The notes under the pieces were generated by a model that saw nothing but the letters and a program-made list of their open reading frames with translations, did not search any database and was not told where the DNA came from. The translations under genes were made by a program, and so were the position numbers. Of a stretch of 21,974 nt of DNA, positions 1 to 7,007 are shown one piece after another. How positions within the stretch are numbered: the first letter of the stretch is position 1; every line of letters begins with the position of its first letter. The DNA is from Clostridiales bacterium UBA1774 (GTDB lineage: Bacteria; Bacillota; Clostridia; Oscillospirales; Oscillospiraceae): assembly GCA_002314635.1 (NCBI GenBank), contig DCGQ01000021.1, positions 1-21,974 of the forward strand. The letters are read 5' to 3'.

Positions 1-241
1 GCAGCGTTTTGCTGCTGTGACCATTCCGGCTGTTGGTGGTGTCTTTGTTCTTGTAGTCATACTTGCTGTATCCAAGTTCGTCGTCCAGCTCTGCATCGAG
101 ACCGTTCTCCATAAACTCAGCAATGGTTTCCTTGAACAGGTTCTGGATGTCGTCCATGCTGCTGATGCCACCCATCTGCAGCAGTTCGCGGATCTTGGCT
201 CTGCGTTCATTTTCTTCCGGGGTACGATTCTTTCTTGACAT
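1..241 (-). CDS. IS256-family (mutator-type) transposase, N-terminal 80 residues, cut by window edge
   Basis: The minus strand from 241 reads an open frame to the window edge, starting MSRKNRTPEENERRAKIREL and containing the GLDAELDDELGYSKYDY segment typical of the N-terminus of IS256/mutator transposases, followed by NSRNGHSSKTL. These enzymes move the element by a cut-or-copy mechanism with a DDE catalytic triad, which lies beyond the window. GGAGG stands 7 bases before the ATG and supports the start. The terminal inverted-repeat-like sequence upstream (about 284-316) fits the same family. Whether the transposase is intact cannot be judged here. Family assignment is from recognition of the conserved N-terminal pattern and is quite secure. 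Confidence 0.88.
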   Translation of the reverse strand, partial: MSRKNRTPEENERRAKIRELLQMGGISSMDDIQNLFKETIAEFMENGLDAELDDELGYSKYDYKNKDTTNSRNGHSSKTL

Positions 242-316
242 AGTAAAACCTCCATGACGGTGCTTCTATTCTACACCATCATTGAGGTTTACACAAACTT
301 TGGGATGGACTCCCAT
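1..316 (-). mobile_element. Left-over end of an IS256-family insertion sequence (right boundary approximate)
   Basis: The transposase N-terminus is preceded on its upstream side by GTTTACACAAACTTTGGGAT-like sequence (about 287-306), which resembles the terminal inverted repeats of clostridial IS256-family elements. The outer boundary is put near 316 by eye; the other end and the target duplication lie outside the window, so the exact edge is not proven. Confidence 0.6.
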
Positions 317-359
317 AAACTGAGAAAATTCCCTACACTTGAAAAACGATATTTTGGAA

Positions 360-383
360 GCGTTCATCAGAAATGGTGAACGC
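360..383 (+). terminator. Hairpin with GAAA tetraloop followed by a T-rich tract
   Basis: GCGTTCATCA pairs with TGGTGAACGC (10 bp, one T-G wobble) around a GAAA loop, then TTTTGCT and a TTTTTT run at about 394-399. It has the form of a rho-independent terminator for plus-strand transcription, but no plus-strand gene ends here, so it may be left from a gene interrupted by the neighbouring insertion sequence. Confidence 0.5.
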
Positions 384-429
384 TTTTGCTATATCTTTTT
401 TAGAGGTACTAATTGAATCTGGACAGTAT
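368..429. repeat. Imperfect 57-62 bp direct repeat, copy 1 (flanks the AAA_14 ATPase gene)
   Basis: This 62-base stretch from CAGAAATGGTGAACGC to GAATCTGGACAGTAT recurs at 2176-2232 in the same orientation. The copies differ only by gaps of 2 and 3 bases and a few substitutions. Copy 1 includes the right arm of the hairpin at 360-383. Confidence 0.85.
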
Positions 430-578
430 ACTTAACATGATGACAATTTAACCCCGGCTGGCGAAATGATTTTTCATCGGTCTGTTTTGTTGTACTCATT
501 TTCGGTTCCGCAGGTTTTGCGGAGCTTTTTTCATTTTTGGGCTTGACTTTTATTTGCAGGACTCCTTTCAAAGTGAAA
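430..578. other. Intergenic stretch without a convincing gene
   Basis: The 440 bases between the insertion sequence and the ATPase gene hold the repeat copy, hairpins and this segment. On the minus strand a 60-codon frame with a TTG start and a Lys/Pro/Ser-rich N-terminus can be read (571-389), but it has no clear ribosome binding site and no recognisable domain, and it runs through the repeat. I see nothing else here. Confidence 0.3.
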
Positions 579-600
579 GCCCGGATGAGTAGCTCCGGGC
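579..600. terminator. GC-rich hairpin downstream of the AAA_14 ATPase gene
   Basis: GCCCGGA (579-585) pairs with TCCGGGC (594-600) across an 8-base loop. It is the second of two stem-loops beyond the 3' end of the minus-strand ATPase gene and has no strong T run on either side, so it may only back up the hairpin at 608-632. Confidence 0.4.
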
Positions 601-632
601 ATATAAAAGCCGCAGAGGTTTTCTCTACGGCT
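601..632 (-). terminator. Rho-independent terminator of the AAA_14 ATPase gene
   Basis: AGCCGCAGAG (608-617) pairs with CTCTACGGCT (623-632) with one mismatch around GTTTT. On the minus strand the stem is followed by TTTTATAT. It lies about 50 bases beyond the stop codon at 683. Confidence 0.65.
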
Positions 633-682
633 CAGTTAGATATTCGGTTATAGTTTTTGCTGGCCCTTTGTAAGGTTGAAAA

Positions 683-2041
683 TTACAAACACATTGTCAT
701 GTAACAAGGTATGCAAACAATGTTATCTTTCACGCTTAGATTTTTAGTGTGAATTATATATGCCTTTCCTATTCTGTTACCGAAAACATCAATAAATCTT
801 TCAAGTGATGTTGTGGTATATCTTTTTCCCGATTTCACTTCTATCGGGAAAATTTTCGGCTTCGTCTTACTTCCGTTAGAAATAAGAAAATCTATTTCAA
901 TATCATTTCGGTGCTTTTCTTCGTTATATTTTGTATAAAAGAACAGCTTGTAGCCGTTTGCCGCAAGGCTCTGAGCGATAGCGTTCTCAAAAATCATTCC
1001 TTCGTTGATTGAAAGATTATCGTGCAGAATCTGCTTATAAAGTTCGCCGTCCGCTATCTCGGATGGAGTAAACGCATGACTGATGAGAAGCCCTGTATCT
1101 CCCATATAACATTTGATATATGTTCTGTCTTCATTAAGCGACAGTCCTACATTCGGGTCGTTACAATTAAAGCACTCGTTTACCATCATGGATTCTTTCA
1201 GCCAACCAAAGGTGTCCTCGTAAGCCGGAAAAGAGGATTTTTCTTCAATGTTTGAAAGTCTGACACGTTTTTCATGCTGAGACAAAAATGCCGGTATTTG
1301 CTCGAAAATCGAAGCAATCTTTGAACGGTATTTTGTATCCGCTTTTCCAATATCATTCCGGTACAGTTCAAGAATATCCCGTTTTTCCGCATCCGGTGCG
1401 GTAAATGTCCGATTGTTTTCAAGGTATTTGGAAACACTTTTCGGCATTCCGCCGACAAGTATATACTGTTTGAACAAAAGCATTGCCTTATGATGAAGAT
1501 CATCCTCAAGCGGTATTAGTTTGTCAAAGCAGCTTCGGATGTATTCGAGCATCTTTGTTTCACCGAGAGCGATACAAAATTCTTCAAAATCCATCGGATA
1601 CATCTTGATAGTCCGTTCTTCAGAAGGAATCGAAATATCCTTGACATTCTCTTTAATGGAAATCAGCGAACCTGTTTCGATATAGTCGTATCTTCCGTCT
1701 TTGACTAACTTTTTTATTGACTGTCTTGCTTTCGGAAAACGCTGAACCTCATCAAATATCACAAGGGATTCACCGGGAAAGAGGGTTACATTATATTCGA
1801 TTTGCAAAATCATAAAAAAGGTGTCAAGGTCATTCAAATACTTTTCAAAAGCATTTGTTACGACTTCACTTGCATCGTTGAAGTCAACCAACAGATAACT
1901 TTTATACTCGTTTTTTCCGAACTCTTCGACTATTGTTGATTTTCCGATTCGTCTTGCACCCTCAATGAGTAAGGCTTTTTCCTTTGAACTGTTTGCCTTC
2001 CAGTCAAGCAGCTTGTCGTATATTTTTCTTTGGAACAACAT
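683..2041 (-). CDS. P-loop ATPase of the AAA_14/DUF4143 family with C-terminal PD-(D/E)XK-like domain
   Basis: The 452-residue product has Walker A GARRIGKST (residues 28-36), Walker B LVIFDE (93-98), and a sensor-type segment ETGSLISIKEN. The C-terminal half is DUF4143-like and ends with EIDFLIS (382-388) and IEVKSGK (400-406), the D...ExK pattern of the PD-(D/E)XK nuclease fold. Such proteins are common in anaerobic gut bacteria and archaea; their role is not established, with DNA-related or defence functions suggested. Length is normal for the family. The start is supported by GAGGA 8 bases before the ATG. The gene is transcribed away from the ATPase at 2492 and is bracketed by a direct repeat (368-429 and 2176-2232), which suggests it arrived as a unit. 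Codon use is AT-richer than in the redox genes further on. Confidence 0.88.
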   Translation of the reverse strand: MLFQRKIYDKLLDWKANSSKEKALLIEGARRIGKSTIVEEFGKNEYKSYLLVDFNDASEVVTNAFEKYLNDLDTFFMILQIEYNVTLFPGESLVIFDEVQRFPKARQSIKKLVKDGRYDYIETGSLISIKENVKDISIPSEERTIKMYPMDFEEFCIALGETKMLEYIRSCFDKLIPLEDDLHHKAMLLFKQYILVGGMPKSVSKYLENNRTFTAPDAEKRDILELYRNDIGKADTKYRSKIASIFEQIPAFLSQHEKRVRLSNIEEKSSFPAYEDTFGWLKESMMVNECFNCNDPNVGLSLNEDRTYIKCYMGDTGLLISHAFTPSEIADGELYKQILHDNLSINEGMIFENAIAQSLAANGYKLFFYTKYNEEKHRNDIEIDFLISNGSKTKPKIFPIEVKSGKRYTTTSLERFIDVFGNRIGKAYIIHTKNLSVKDNIVCIPCYMTMCL

Positions 2042-2065
2042 AGCAACATCCTCGCTTTCGATAGT

Positions 2066-2094
2066 GGTATATCACATTTTCGGATAAAACGCAA
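2066..2094 (-). promoter_or_regulatory. Candidate sigma-A promoter for the AAA_14 ATPase gene
   Basis: On the minus strand TTGCGT (2094-2089), a 17-base spacer and TATACC (2071-2066) lie 25 bases upstream of the start at 2041. The -35 is good and the -10 moderate. Confidence 0.45.
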
Positions 2095-2431
2095 TATAAT
2101 ATCAGCAAGATTTCAGATATTACGCAGTTTAATTTTCAGTAAAAATCAGGCAATACGCAGTTTAGCTATTTTTTTCAGAAATGGTGAACGCTTTTGCTAT
2201 CTTTTTTAGTGCTAATTGAATCTGGACAGTATGCTATCTCCGAAATTCGGGAACTCGTATTTTTCCGGCTAAAATTGGTCAGGAGTTCCCGGCATCTGGT
2301 GTTTCTGAACTCCCAGCCCGAACACGCAGGAGTGGAAACACACTGTTGCTATACTCTTAAAATCTCTCGAAGTTTTTGTCACTATCATTCAGCGATATAT
2401 CAAATGATTATTGGCAATTCGCTGGAAGTAA
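2095..2431. other. Divergent intergenic region with short direct repeats and no gene
   Basis: Between the divergent ATPase genes (2042-2491) there is no convincing coding sequence. It holds an 11-base direct repeat TACGCAGTTTA at 2121-2131 and 2154-2164, the second copy of the 57-62 bp repeat (2176-2232), and a segment with GGGAACTCG and GAGTTCCCGG that may fold weakly. A plus-strand frame through 2194-2478 has no ribosome binding site or recognisable similarity and is not called. Confidence 0.4.
2176..2232. repeat. Imperfect 57-62 bp direct repeat, copy 2
   Basis: Matches 368-429 in the same orientation. It starts inside the hairpin described at 360-383, so this copy has only the right arm and cannot fold the same way; the bases before it are a T run instead. 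Confidence 0.85.
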
Positions 2432-2460
2432 TTGACGTTTCGCCGAAGCTTGGATATAAT
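2432..2460 (+). promoter_or_regulatory. Strong sigma-A-type promoter for the HTH-ATPase-nuclease gene
   Basis: TTGACG (2432-2437), an exact 17-base spacer and a perfect TATAAT (2455-2460) precede the ATG at 2492, giving a short leader of about 25 bases that contains the AAGGAG site. This also argues against any start upstream of 2492. Confidence 0.82.
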
Positions 2461-2491
2461 TCCGTCGAAGTATTTTAAGGAGAGCGGAACT

Positions 2492-4351
2492 ATGCTTGAT
2501 ACTATTTCCGTAAAAGAAGCGGCTATTCGTTGGAATCTGGCGGTCAGAACAGTGACCGGACTGTGTAGGAACGGTAAAATTCCCGGGGCAGTCAAAAACG
2601 GTCGGGATTGGAGAATACCTTCCGATGCTGTAAAACCGGCTGATCACAGAATCAAAACAGGAGCTTATGTTCAGCCGAACAGTCCGAAGCATCTGCCCCT
2701 CCCTGTCGGCGTGTCTGATTATTGCCTGGCTTCAACGGAATATTACTATATCGACAAGACCATGATGCTCAAGGATTTCATCGACGAGCGTCCGATGGTT
2801 ACTCTTTTCATGCGCCCACGCCGTTTTGGCAAAACGCTCAATATGGATATGATTCGTACTTTCTTTGAAAAGACGGATGAGGACACTTCCAAATACTTCA
2901 CAAACAAAAAGATATGGACTCAAGGTGAGAAATACAGAACGTATCAAGGCAAATATCCCGTCATCTTCATCACTTTGAAGGATGTAAAGCATAGCTCATG
3001 GAAAGACACAAAAGAAAGCATCGGTTCCATTATTTCGGAAGAATACAGAAGACATTCGGCGCTTTTGACAAGTCATAATCTTGATAGAAAGCAAATTGAA
3101 TACTATGAGAAAATGGTTTCCAAGCAGTATTCGGATGTTGAACTGGAAAAATCTCTGATGTTCTTGTCGGATATGCTTCATCAGCATTACGGCGAAGGTG
3201 CGGTAATTATCCTTGATGAATACGACACGCCGATTCAAAGCGGTCATACAAACGGCTTCTACGATGATGTCATTTCCTTTATGCGCAACCTTCTTTCGGG
3301 ATGCTTCAAGGACAACAAGCACCTTGCCTTCGGATTCCTTACCGGTATTCTCCGTGTGGCAAAGGAAAGCATTTTCAGCGGACTTAACAATCTGACAATC
3401 AACTCTGTTCTCGATAACAAATACAGCGAATATTTCGGCTTTACTGCCGCCGAAGTCCGTGAAATGGCATCGTACTACGGCGCTCCCGAAAAGTTTGACG
3501 AGGTATGCGAATGGTACGACAGCTACCGCTTCGGCAAGACCGACATTTTCAATCCATGGTCGGTTATCAACTATTTCAGCAATGACTGTGAGCCGAGAGC
3601 ATTTTGGCTTTCCACCGGTAGCAATGATATTATCAGTGAAATTATAAAGGAAGCCGACGAGGAAATCTATCAGAAACTGACCTCTCTTGTCAACGGCGGC
3701 TCATTCACCACTTATATCGACACAAGCGTTATCTATCCGCAGATCAAGAATAACCCGTCCTCTATATACAGCTTCCTGCTGGTGGCAGGTTATTTGAAGG
3801 TTGTGAAATCCGCCGTTTCCATCAGTGGAGACTTTATGTGCGAGGTTGCCTTGCCGAACAAGGAAATCTCCCTCGTTTACCGCAAAGAGATTTTGCAGAG
3901 GCTCAATAAAATGATTCCGCAATCTATGGCGATTGCCGTAGAAGAAGCAATGTTTTCGGGCGACGGCGAAAAGCTTCGTGACATCATCGGTAAGCTTCTC
4001 ATTCAGTCGGTAAGCTCCTTTGATACCGCCGGAGAGAATTTCTATCACGGTTTTATGCTCGGCATTTGCGCTTTGTTCGGAAACTCCTATGTTACTTCCA
4101 ACCGTGAATCGGGAGACGGCAGATATGACATTCAGCTTGCCCCGAAAACGGATACACTTCCCGGCATTATGATTGAGCTGAAAGCAGAGAAGGACTGCAC
4201 TGAAAAAGAACTGAAAGCGCTTGCCGTAACCGCACTAAAACAGATTAACGACAAGAAATACGACACCGAGCTGAAGACGAAAGGCGTTAAGACAATTTAT
4301 AAGTTTGGCGTTGCTTTCAGCGGCAAAAAGATTGAAGTTGAGGCAGAATAA
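2492..4351 (+). CDS. HTH-domain fusion of AAA-ATPase-like (PF09820-type) and PD-(D/E)XK nuclease-like (PF08011-type) protein
   Basis: The 619-residue product starts with a helix-turn-helix domain (residues 1-45; SVKEAAIRWNLAVRTV then DWRIPSDAV) like MerR/excisionase-type DNA-binding modules. An AAA-ATPase-like domain follows from residue 67 (LPLPVGVSDY) with the family's atypical P-loop RPRRFGKT (108-115) and Walker B VIILDEYD (238-245). The C-terminus has GDGRYDIQL (D546) and IELKAEK (E562, K564), the PD-(D/E)XK pattern. Function of the family is not known; DNA processing or defence is inferred. The start at 2492 is set by AAGGAG 9 bases upstream and by the promoter at 2432-2460. A small ORF follows after 20 bases, probably co-transcribed. 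Confidence 0.88.
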   Translation: MLDTISVKEAAIRWNLAVRTVTGLCRNGKIPGAVKNGRDWRIPSDAVKPADHRIKTGAYVQPNSPKHLPLPVGVSDYCLASTEYYYIDKTMMLKDFIDERPMVTLFMRPRRFGKTLNMDMIRTFFEKTDEDTSKYFTNKKIWTQGEKYRTYQGKYPVIFITLKDVKHSSWKDTKESIGSIISEEYRRHSALLTSHNLDRKQIEYYEKMVSKQYSDVELEKSLMFLSDMLHQHYGEGAVIILDEYDTPIQSGHTNGFYDDVISFMRNLLSGCFKDNKHLAFGFLTGILRVAKESIFSGLNNLTINSVLDNKYSEYFGFTAAEVREMASYYGAPEKFDEVCEWYDSYRFGKTDIFNPWSVINYFSNDCEPRAFWLSTGSNDIISEIIKEADEEIYQKLTSLVNGGSFTTYIDTSVIYPQIKNNPSSIYSFLLVAGYLKVVKSAVSISGDFMCEVALPNKEISLVYRKEILQRLNKMIPQSMAIAVEEAMFSGDGEKLRDIIGKLLIQSVSSFDTAGENFYHGFMLGICALFGNSYVTSNRESGDGRYDIQLAPKTDTLPGIMIELKAEKDCTEKELKALAVTALKQINDKKYDTELKTKGVKTIYKFGVAFSGKKIEVEAE

Positions 4352-4371
4352 ACGAGAAAAGAACTAACGAT

Positions 4372-4608
4372 ATGGATAAAAAGCAAATGACCGAGGAGCG
4401 AAAAGCGTATCTTCAAGAGATGGAAGAACACGGTACCGATAACGGCTGGGTTGCTCCTTTGACAGAGGAAGACAGGGCTTTTTTCGCCTACTTCCGCAGC
4501 GTCTTTAAGAGATACAATATCACGCCATCCAAAGCAACGAGACTGGAGTATGATTTTGTTACAAAGGTTGCAGAAAGCGAATTCTATCTCCAGAAAGCAA
4601 ACGCATAG
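4372..4608 (+). CDS. Small acidic protein of unknown family, copy A
   Basis: The 78-residue product is hydrophilic, rich in Glu, with a central segment RAFFAYFRSVFKRYNITPSK that could form one helix pair. I do not recognise the family. It is repeated almost exactly at 6464-6685: bases 4387-4622 and 6464-6699 are near-identical over 236 bp, and only the first five residues differ. Because the homology begins at the codon for Met6 (4387), that ATG may be the real start; no good ribosome binding site stands before either. It lies 20 bases after the ATPase-nuclease gene and precedes the AlbA_2 regulator. Its constant association with the toxin-antitoxin module suggests a module component, but that is inference. 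Confidence 0.65.
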   Translation: MDKKQMTEERKAYLQEMEEHGTDNGWVAPLTEEDRAFFAYFRSVFKRYNITPSKATRLEYDFVTKVAESEFYLQKANA

Positions 4609-4708
4609 TTTTCAATACGATACAGGCATTCGTTGAAAAAACTGGGTTTCCAGAGAGGAATTCCGCAGGTTTTTTCGATCAGGGAATGGTGGGGCAGGCT
4701 GTTACGGG

Positions 4709-4737
4709 GATAATGAATTTTCATACAATTCATTATC
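4709..4737. promoter_or_regulatory. Perfect 11-bp inverted repeat upstream of the AlbA_2 regulator (candidate operator)
   Basis: GATAATGAATT (4709-4719) is exactly mirrored by AATTCATTATC (4727-4737) around a 7-base spacer. The stem is AT-rich and has no T run directly after it, so an operator dimer site fits better than a terminator. It sits just upstream of a weak promoter and 65 bases before the regulator's start. Confidence 0.6.
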
Positions 4738-4744
4738 TTTCACT

Positions 4745-4771
4745 TTGCAACATGAAAATTTCGTGCATAAT
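4745..4771 (+). promoter_or_regulatory. Weak candidate promoter of the AlbA_2 regulator gene
   Basis: TTGCAA (4745-4750) and CATAAT (4766-4771) are separated by 15 bases, shorter than ideal (TTTGCA with 16 is the alternative). They lie between the inverted repeat and the ribosome binding site. Confidence 0.35.
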
Positions 4772-4801
4772 AGAGTCAGAACAGCTTGGGAGGAATGGAG
4801 T

Positions 4802-6049
4802 ATGCCCTTTGAAACGGAGAATATGGAGTTCAAAGCGCAGTTCACGGAAGAAATCTATAAAGAGGTCATAGCCTTTGCCAATACTGACGGCGGATTTGTC
4901 TATGTCGGCATAAAAGACAACGGCGAAGCCATCGGCCTTTCCCATGTGGATGAGGAATATACCCGGATTACCAACGGCATTCGGGATGCGATTCTGCCGG
5001 ATGTCACCATGTTTGTTCACTATACCGTTCAGGACGACAATGTGATCCGTATTGCGGTCAACGAAGGGACGAACAAACCGTATTATCTGAAAGGAAAGGG
5101 ACTCAAGCCCAGTGGCGTATTTGAAAGCGACGGGGATAACTATGAGGACACCCGGTCGCTGGAACAGAACCTGACCTTTAACGCAGCAAAGGCGGCGTTT
5201 CAATGCTACAATGTTGAGTTTTCCGAAGAAAAATACCGGGTTCTCGGTATGACCCGGAACGGGTTCTATACGAATCTGGCGTTGCTGCTCTCCGACCAGT
5301 GTCAGCATACTATTAAAATAGCGGTATTCCGGGATGTTACCTGTACGGAGTTCCGGGACAGCAGGGAATTCGGCGGCTCGATCTTCCGCCAGTTTGAGGA
5401 TGCTGTCAGTTATCTGGCGCTCTGCAATAAAACGGCCTCCACCATCAAGGGCGTTATCCGCACGGATAAGAAGGACTACCCGGAGGAGGCCATTCGGGAA
5501 GCGCTGCTTAATGCGCTGGTTCACCGGGATTACGGCTTCAGTGGAAGCGTCATTATCAATGTGAATGAGGAAAAAATGGAGTTTATCTCTCTGGGCGGAC
5601 TGCTGCCGGGACTGTCTGCCGAGGATATCCGCATCGGTATTTCCCAGCCTCGAAACAAGAATCTGGCCGAGGTATTTCATCGGCTGCGGCTGATCGAAAG
5701 CTACGGCACCGGCATCCGCAGAATCTACAAGTCCTATGAAGGCTGCTCTGCCCAGCCGGTCATTGAGGTGACGGCAAATGCCTTCAAAATCGTCCTGCCA
5801 AACCAGAATGAAGCGTCGGCAGCGGTATCGGAAAAGCCGCTCAGCGGACAGCAGCAACAGATACTCGACTATCTTGCCGAACACGGACAGGCAGCGGAAA
5901 CGGAATTGGAAAACCTGCTCGGCATCAAAAAGACCCGGCTCTACCTGATTACCCGGGAGATGAGCGAATCCGGTTTGCTTCGGGTCGAAGGTCGGGGACA
6001 GAAAAAACGGTTCGTGAGGGTTTGGTGCTGCGATAAGAGAAAGGAGTGA
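4802..6049 (+). CDS. AlbA_2 (Schlafen-type) ATP-binding transcriptional regulator with C-terminal winged helix
   Basis: The 415-residue product has an N-terminal AlbA_2 domain (residues 1-120; NMEFKAQF, then EVIAFANTDGGFVYVGIKDN), a GHKL-type ATPase-like domain around 216-320 (EAIREALLNALVHRDYG, and SYGTGIRRI), and a C-terminal winged helix-turn-helix (about 345-405; QQILDYLAEHGQAAETELEN). This is the common architecture of AlbA_2-HATPase_c_4 regulators, known as transcription factors or defence-associated proteins. The start at 4802 has GGGAGGA 7 bases upstream; upstream in-frame TTG codons lack one. The stop lies inside the antitoxin gene's ribosome binding site, so the two are translationally linked. 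A perfect inverted repeat at 4709-4737 suggests self-regulation. Copy B of the module retains only its last nine codons. Confidence 0.85.
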   Translation: MPFETENMEFKAQFTEEIYKEVIAFANTDGGFVYVGIKDNGEAIGLSHVDEEYTRITNGIRDAILPDVTMFVHYTVQDDNVIRIAVNEGTNKPYYLKGKGLKPSGVFESDGDNYEDTRSLEQNLTFNAAKAAFQCYNVEFSEEKYRVLGMTRNGFYTNLALLLSDQCQHTIKIAVFRDVTCTEFRDSREFGGSIFRQFEDAVSYLALCNKTASTIKGVIRTDKKDYPEEAIREALLNALVHRDYGFSGSVIINVNEEKMEFISLGGLLPGLSAEDIRIGISQPRNKNLAEVFHRLRLIESYGTGIRRIYKSYEGCSAQPVIEVTANAFKIVLPNQNEASAAVSEKPLSGQQQQILDYLAEHGQAAETELENLLGIKKTRLYLITREMSESGLLRVEGRGQKKRFVRVWCCDKRKE

Positions 6050-6054
6050 TACGA

Positions 6055-6243
6055 TTGGTGCTAATTCAGGAAAACGTCACGCTTAGTGCAGCGGAACAGG
6101 AATTGGATGATCGTATGGTCAGAATGGTTCACAATGCCGTGGAACGCTCCAAAATCAAAGGTGCGCCGGTGGCACGATATGACCCGATTCGGAAAGCGGC
6201 ATATCTTGAGTATCCGGACGGCAAGAAGCGATATTCCAAATGA
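6055..6243 (+). CDS. Putative antitoxin of zeta-type toxin, copy A (62 residues)
   Basis: A small charged protein ending with YLEYPDGKKRYSK; near-identical to the copy at 6819-7007, where it directly precedes a complete zeta-family kinase toxin and overlaps it by 4 bases. The position gives the antitoxin assignment; the sequence is not the classical epsilon antitoxin. AAAGGAG (6040-6046) with 8-base spacing selects the TTG at 6055; an upstream GTG at 6046 overlaps the ribosome binding site, and the GTG at 6058 is not conserved in copy B whereas the TTG is. In this copy the toxin downstream is broken. Confidence 0.7.
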   Translation: MVLIQENVTLSAAEQELDDRMVRMVHNAVERSKIKGAPVARYDPIRKAAYLEYPDGKKRYSK

Positions 6244-6329
6244 TTGAAAAGAAGCCGGAAAACGCCGTGCAGAACATTGAAGAATCTGCAAACATATTGC
6301 AGACCGGGAGCTATTTTGATATACTGTGA
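6240..6329 (+). pseudogene. Truncated zeta-type toxin gene, copy A (7 native codons, then foreign frame)
   Basis: The ATG overlaps the antitoxin stop exactly as in copy B and the first seven residues MIEKKPE are identical to the complete toxin at 7004. After base 6261 similarity stops abruptly and the frame runs through unrelated codons to a TGA at 6327-6329. The P-loop (residues 13-21 of the intact toxin) is missing, so no kinase can be made. Confidence 0.8.
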
Positions 6330-6338
6330 AGGAAGGCA

Positions 6339-6467
6339 ATGACAACTATGGCTGCCCTCATTCTATATGTTTGGAATACAGACATAGGGCGCTATGACCC
6401 ATATCGGCTTGTCATCTGGGAAGATGAGGCACAGACGATTATTTCTGATTATGAGGAACTGACATGA
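6339..6467 (+). CDS. Small ORF (42 residues) overlapping the next gene by ATGA
   Basis: Frame MTTMAALILYVWNTDIGRYD through YRLVIWEDEAQTIISDYEEL. A GGAAGG site at 6331-6336 stands 2 bases before the ATG at 6339 and 11 before an in-frame ATG at 6348, so the latter may be used. Its stop overlaps the start of the copy B small acidic protein (6464), a sign of translational coupling, and the next gene's GAGGA site lies in its last codons. I do not recognise it; it could also be the tail of a broken larger gene. Confidence 0.45.
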   Translation: MTTMAALILYVWNTDIGRYDPYRLVIWEDEAQTIISDYEELT

Positions 6468-6685
6468 CCGAGGAGCGAAAAGCGTATCTTCAAGAGATGG
6501 AAGAACACGGTGCTGATAACGGCTGGGTTGCTCCTTTGACAGAGGAGGACAGGGCTTTTTTCGCCTACTTCCGCAGCGTCTTTAAGAGATACAATATCAC
6601 GCCATCCAAAGCAACGAGACTGGAGTATGATTTTGTTACAAAGGTTGCAGAAAGCGAATTCTATCTCCAGAAAGCAAACGCATAG
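6464..6685 (+). CDS. Small acidic protein of unknown family, copy B
   Basis: 73 residues, identical to residues 6-78 of the protein at 4372-4608 except Thr to Ala at one site (EEHGADNGW). A TGAGGA site 6 bases before the ATG gives a better start than in copy A. The near-perfect nucleotide identity over 236 bp points to a recent duplication or gene conversion. It stands before the regulator remnant and the antitoxin-toxin pair of copy B. Confidence 0.68.
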   Translation: MTEERKAYLQEMEEHGADNGWVAPLTEEDRAFFAYFRSVFKRYNITPSKATRLEYDFVTKVAESEFYLQKANA

Positions 6686-6782
6686 TTTTCAATACGATAG
6701 GGAAAGGTAGAAAGTGAGATTGCCGTGCGGTTCAATTTATGAGTAAACGGTAAATTCGGGGGATTCTGCTTTTCATCTTGCC

Positions 6783-6813
6783 GGTTTGGTGCTATGATAA
6801 GAGAAAGGAGTGA
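6783..6813 (+). pseudogene. Remnant of the AlbA_2 regulator 3' end in copy B
   Basis: The bases read VWCYDKRKE and a stop in the same relation to the downstream antitoxin as VWCCDKRKE at the end of the intact regulator (stop 6047-6049). Upstream of 6783 the similarity ends. This shows copy B once had the regulator gene and lost it, rather than copy A having gained it. Confidence 0.75.
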
Positions 6814-6818
6814 TACGA

Positions 6819-7007
6819 TTGGTACAGATTCAGGAAAATGTCACGCTTAGTGCAGCGGATCGGGAATTGGATGATCGTATGGTTAGAATGGTTCACAATG
6901 CCGTGGAACGCTCCAAAATCAAAGGTGCGCCGGTGGCACGATATGACCCGATTCGGAAAGAGGCATATCTTGAGTATCCCGACGGTAAGAAGCGGTATTC
7001 CAAATGA
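6819..7007 (+). CDS. Putative antitoxin of zeta-type toxin, copy B (62 residues)
   Basis: Near-identical to the copy A protein (changes include EQ to DR near residue 14 and Ala to Glu in RKEAYLEYPDG). The start is the TTG at 6819, 8 bases after AAAGGAG (6804-6810). The stop TGA overlaps the toxin's ATG (ATGA at 7004-7007), the coupling usual for toxin-antitoxin pairs. Antitoxin function is inferred from order, size and overlap. The shared block with copy A runs 6783-7025 against 6019-6261, the same 243 bases in both. Confidence 0.72.
   Translation: MVQIQENVTLSAADRELDDRMVRMVHNAVERSKIKGAPVARYDPIRKEAYLEYPDGKKRYSK

Noticed and set aside
389..571. 60-codon minus-strand frame resembling small transposon-borne ORFs (TnpW-like N-terminus)
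   Set aside because: TTG start without proper ribosome binding site, runs through the direct repeat, and the diagnostic C-terminal part is absent.
4727..4740. Reading the inverted repeat at 4709-4737 as a terminator of the small ORF
   Set aside because: The stem is AT-rich and followed by CTTTCAC rather than a T run; the place beside a promoter suits an operator better.
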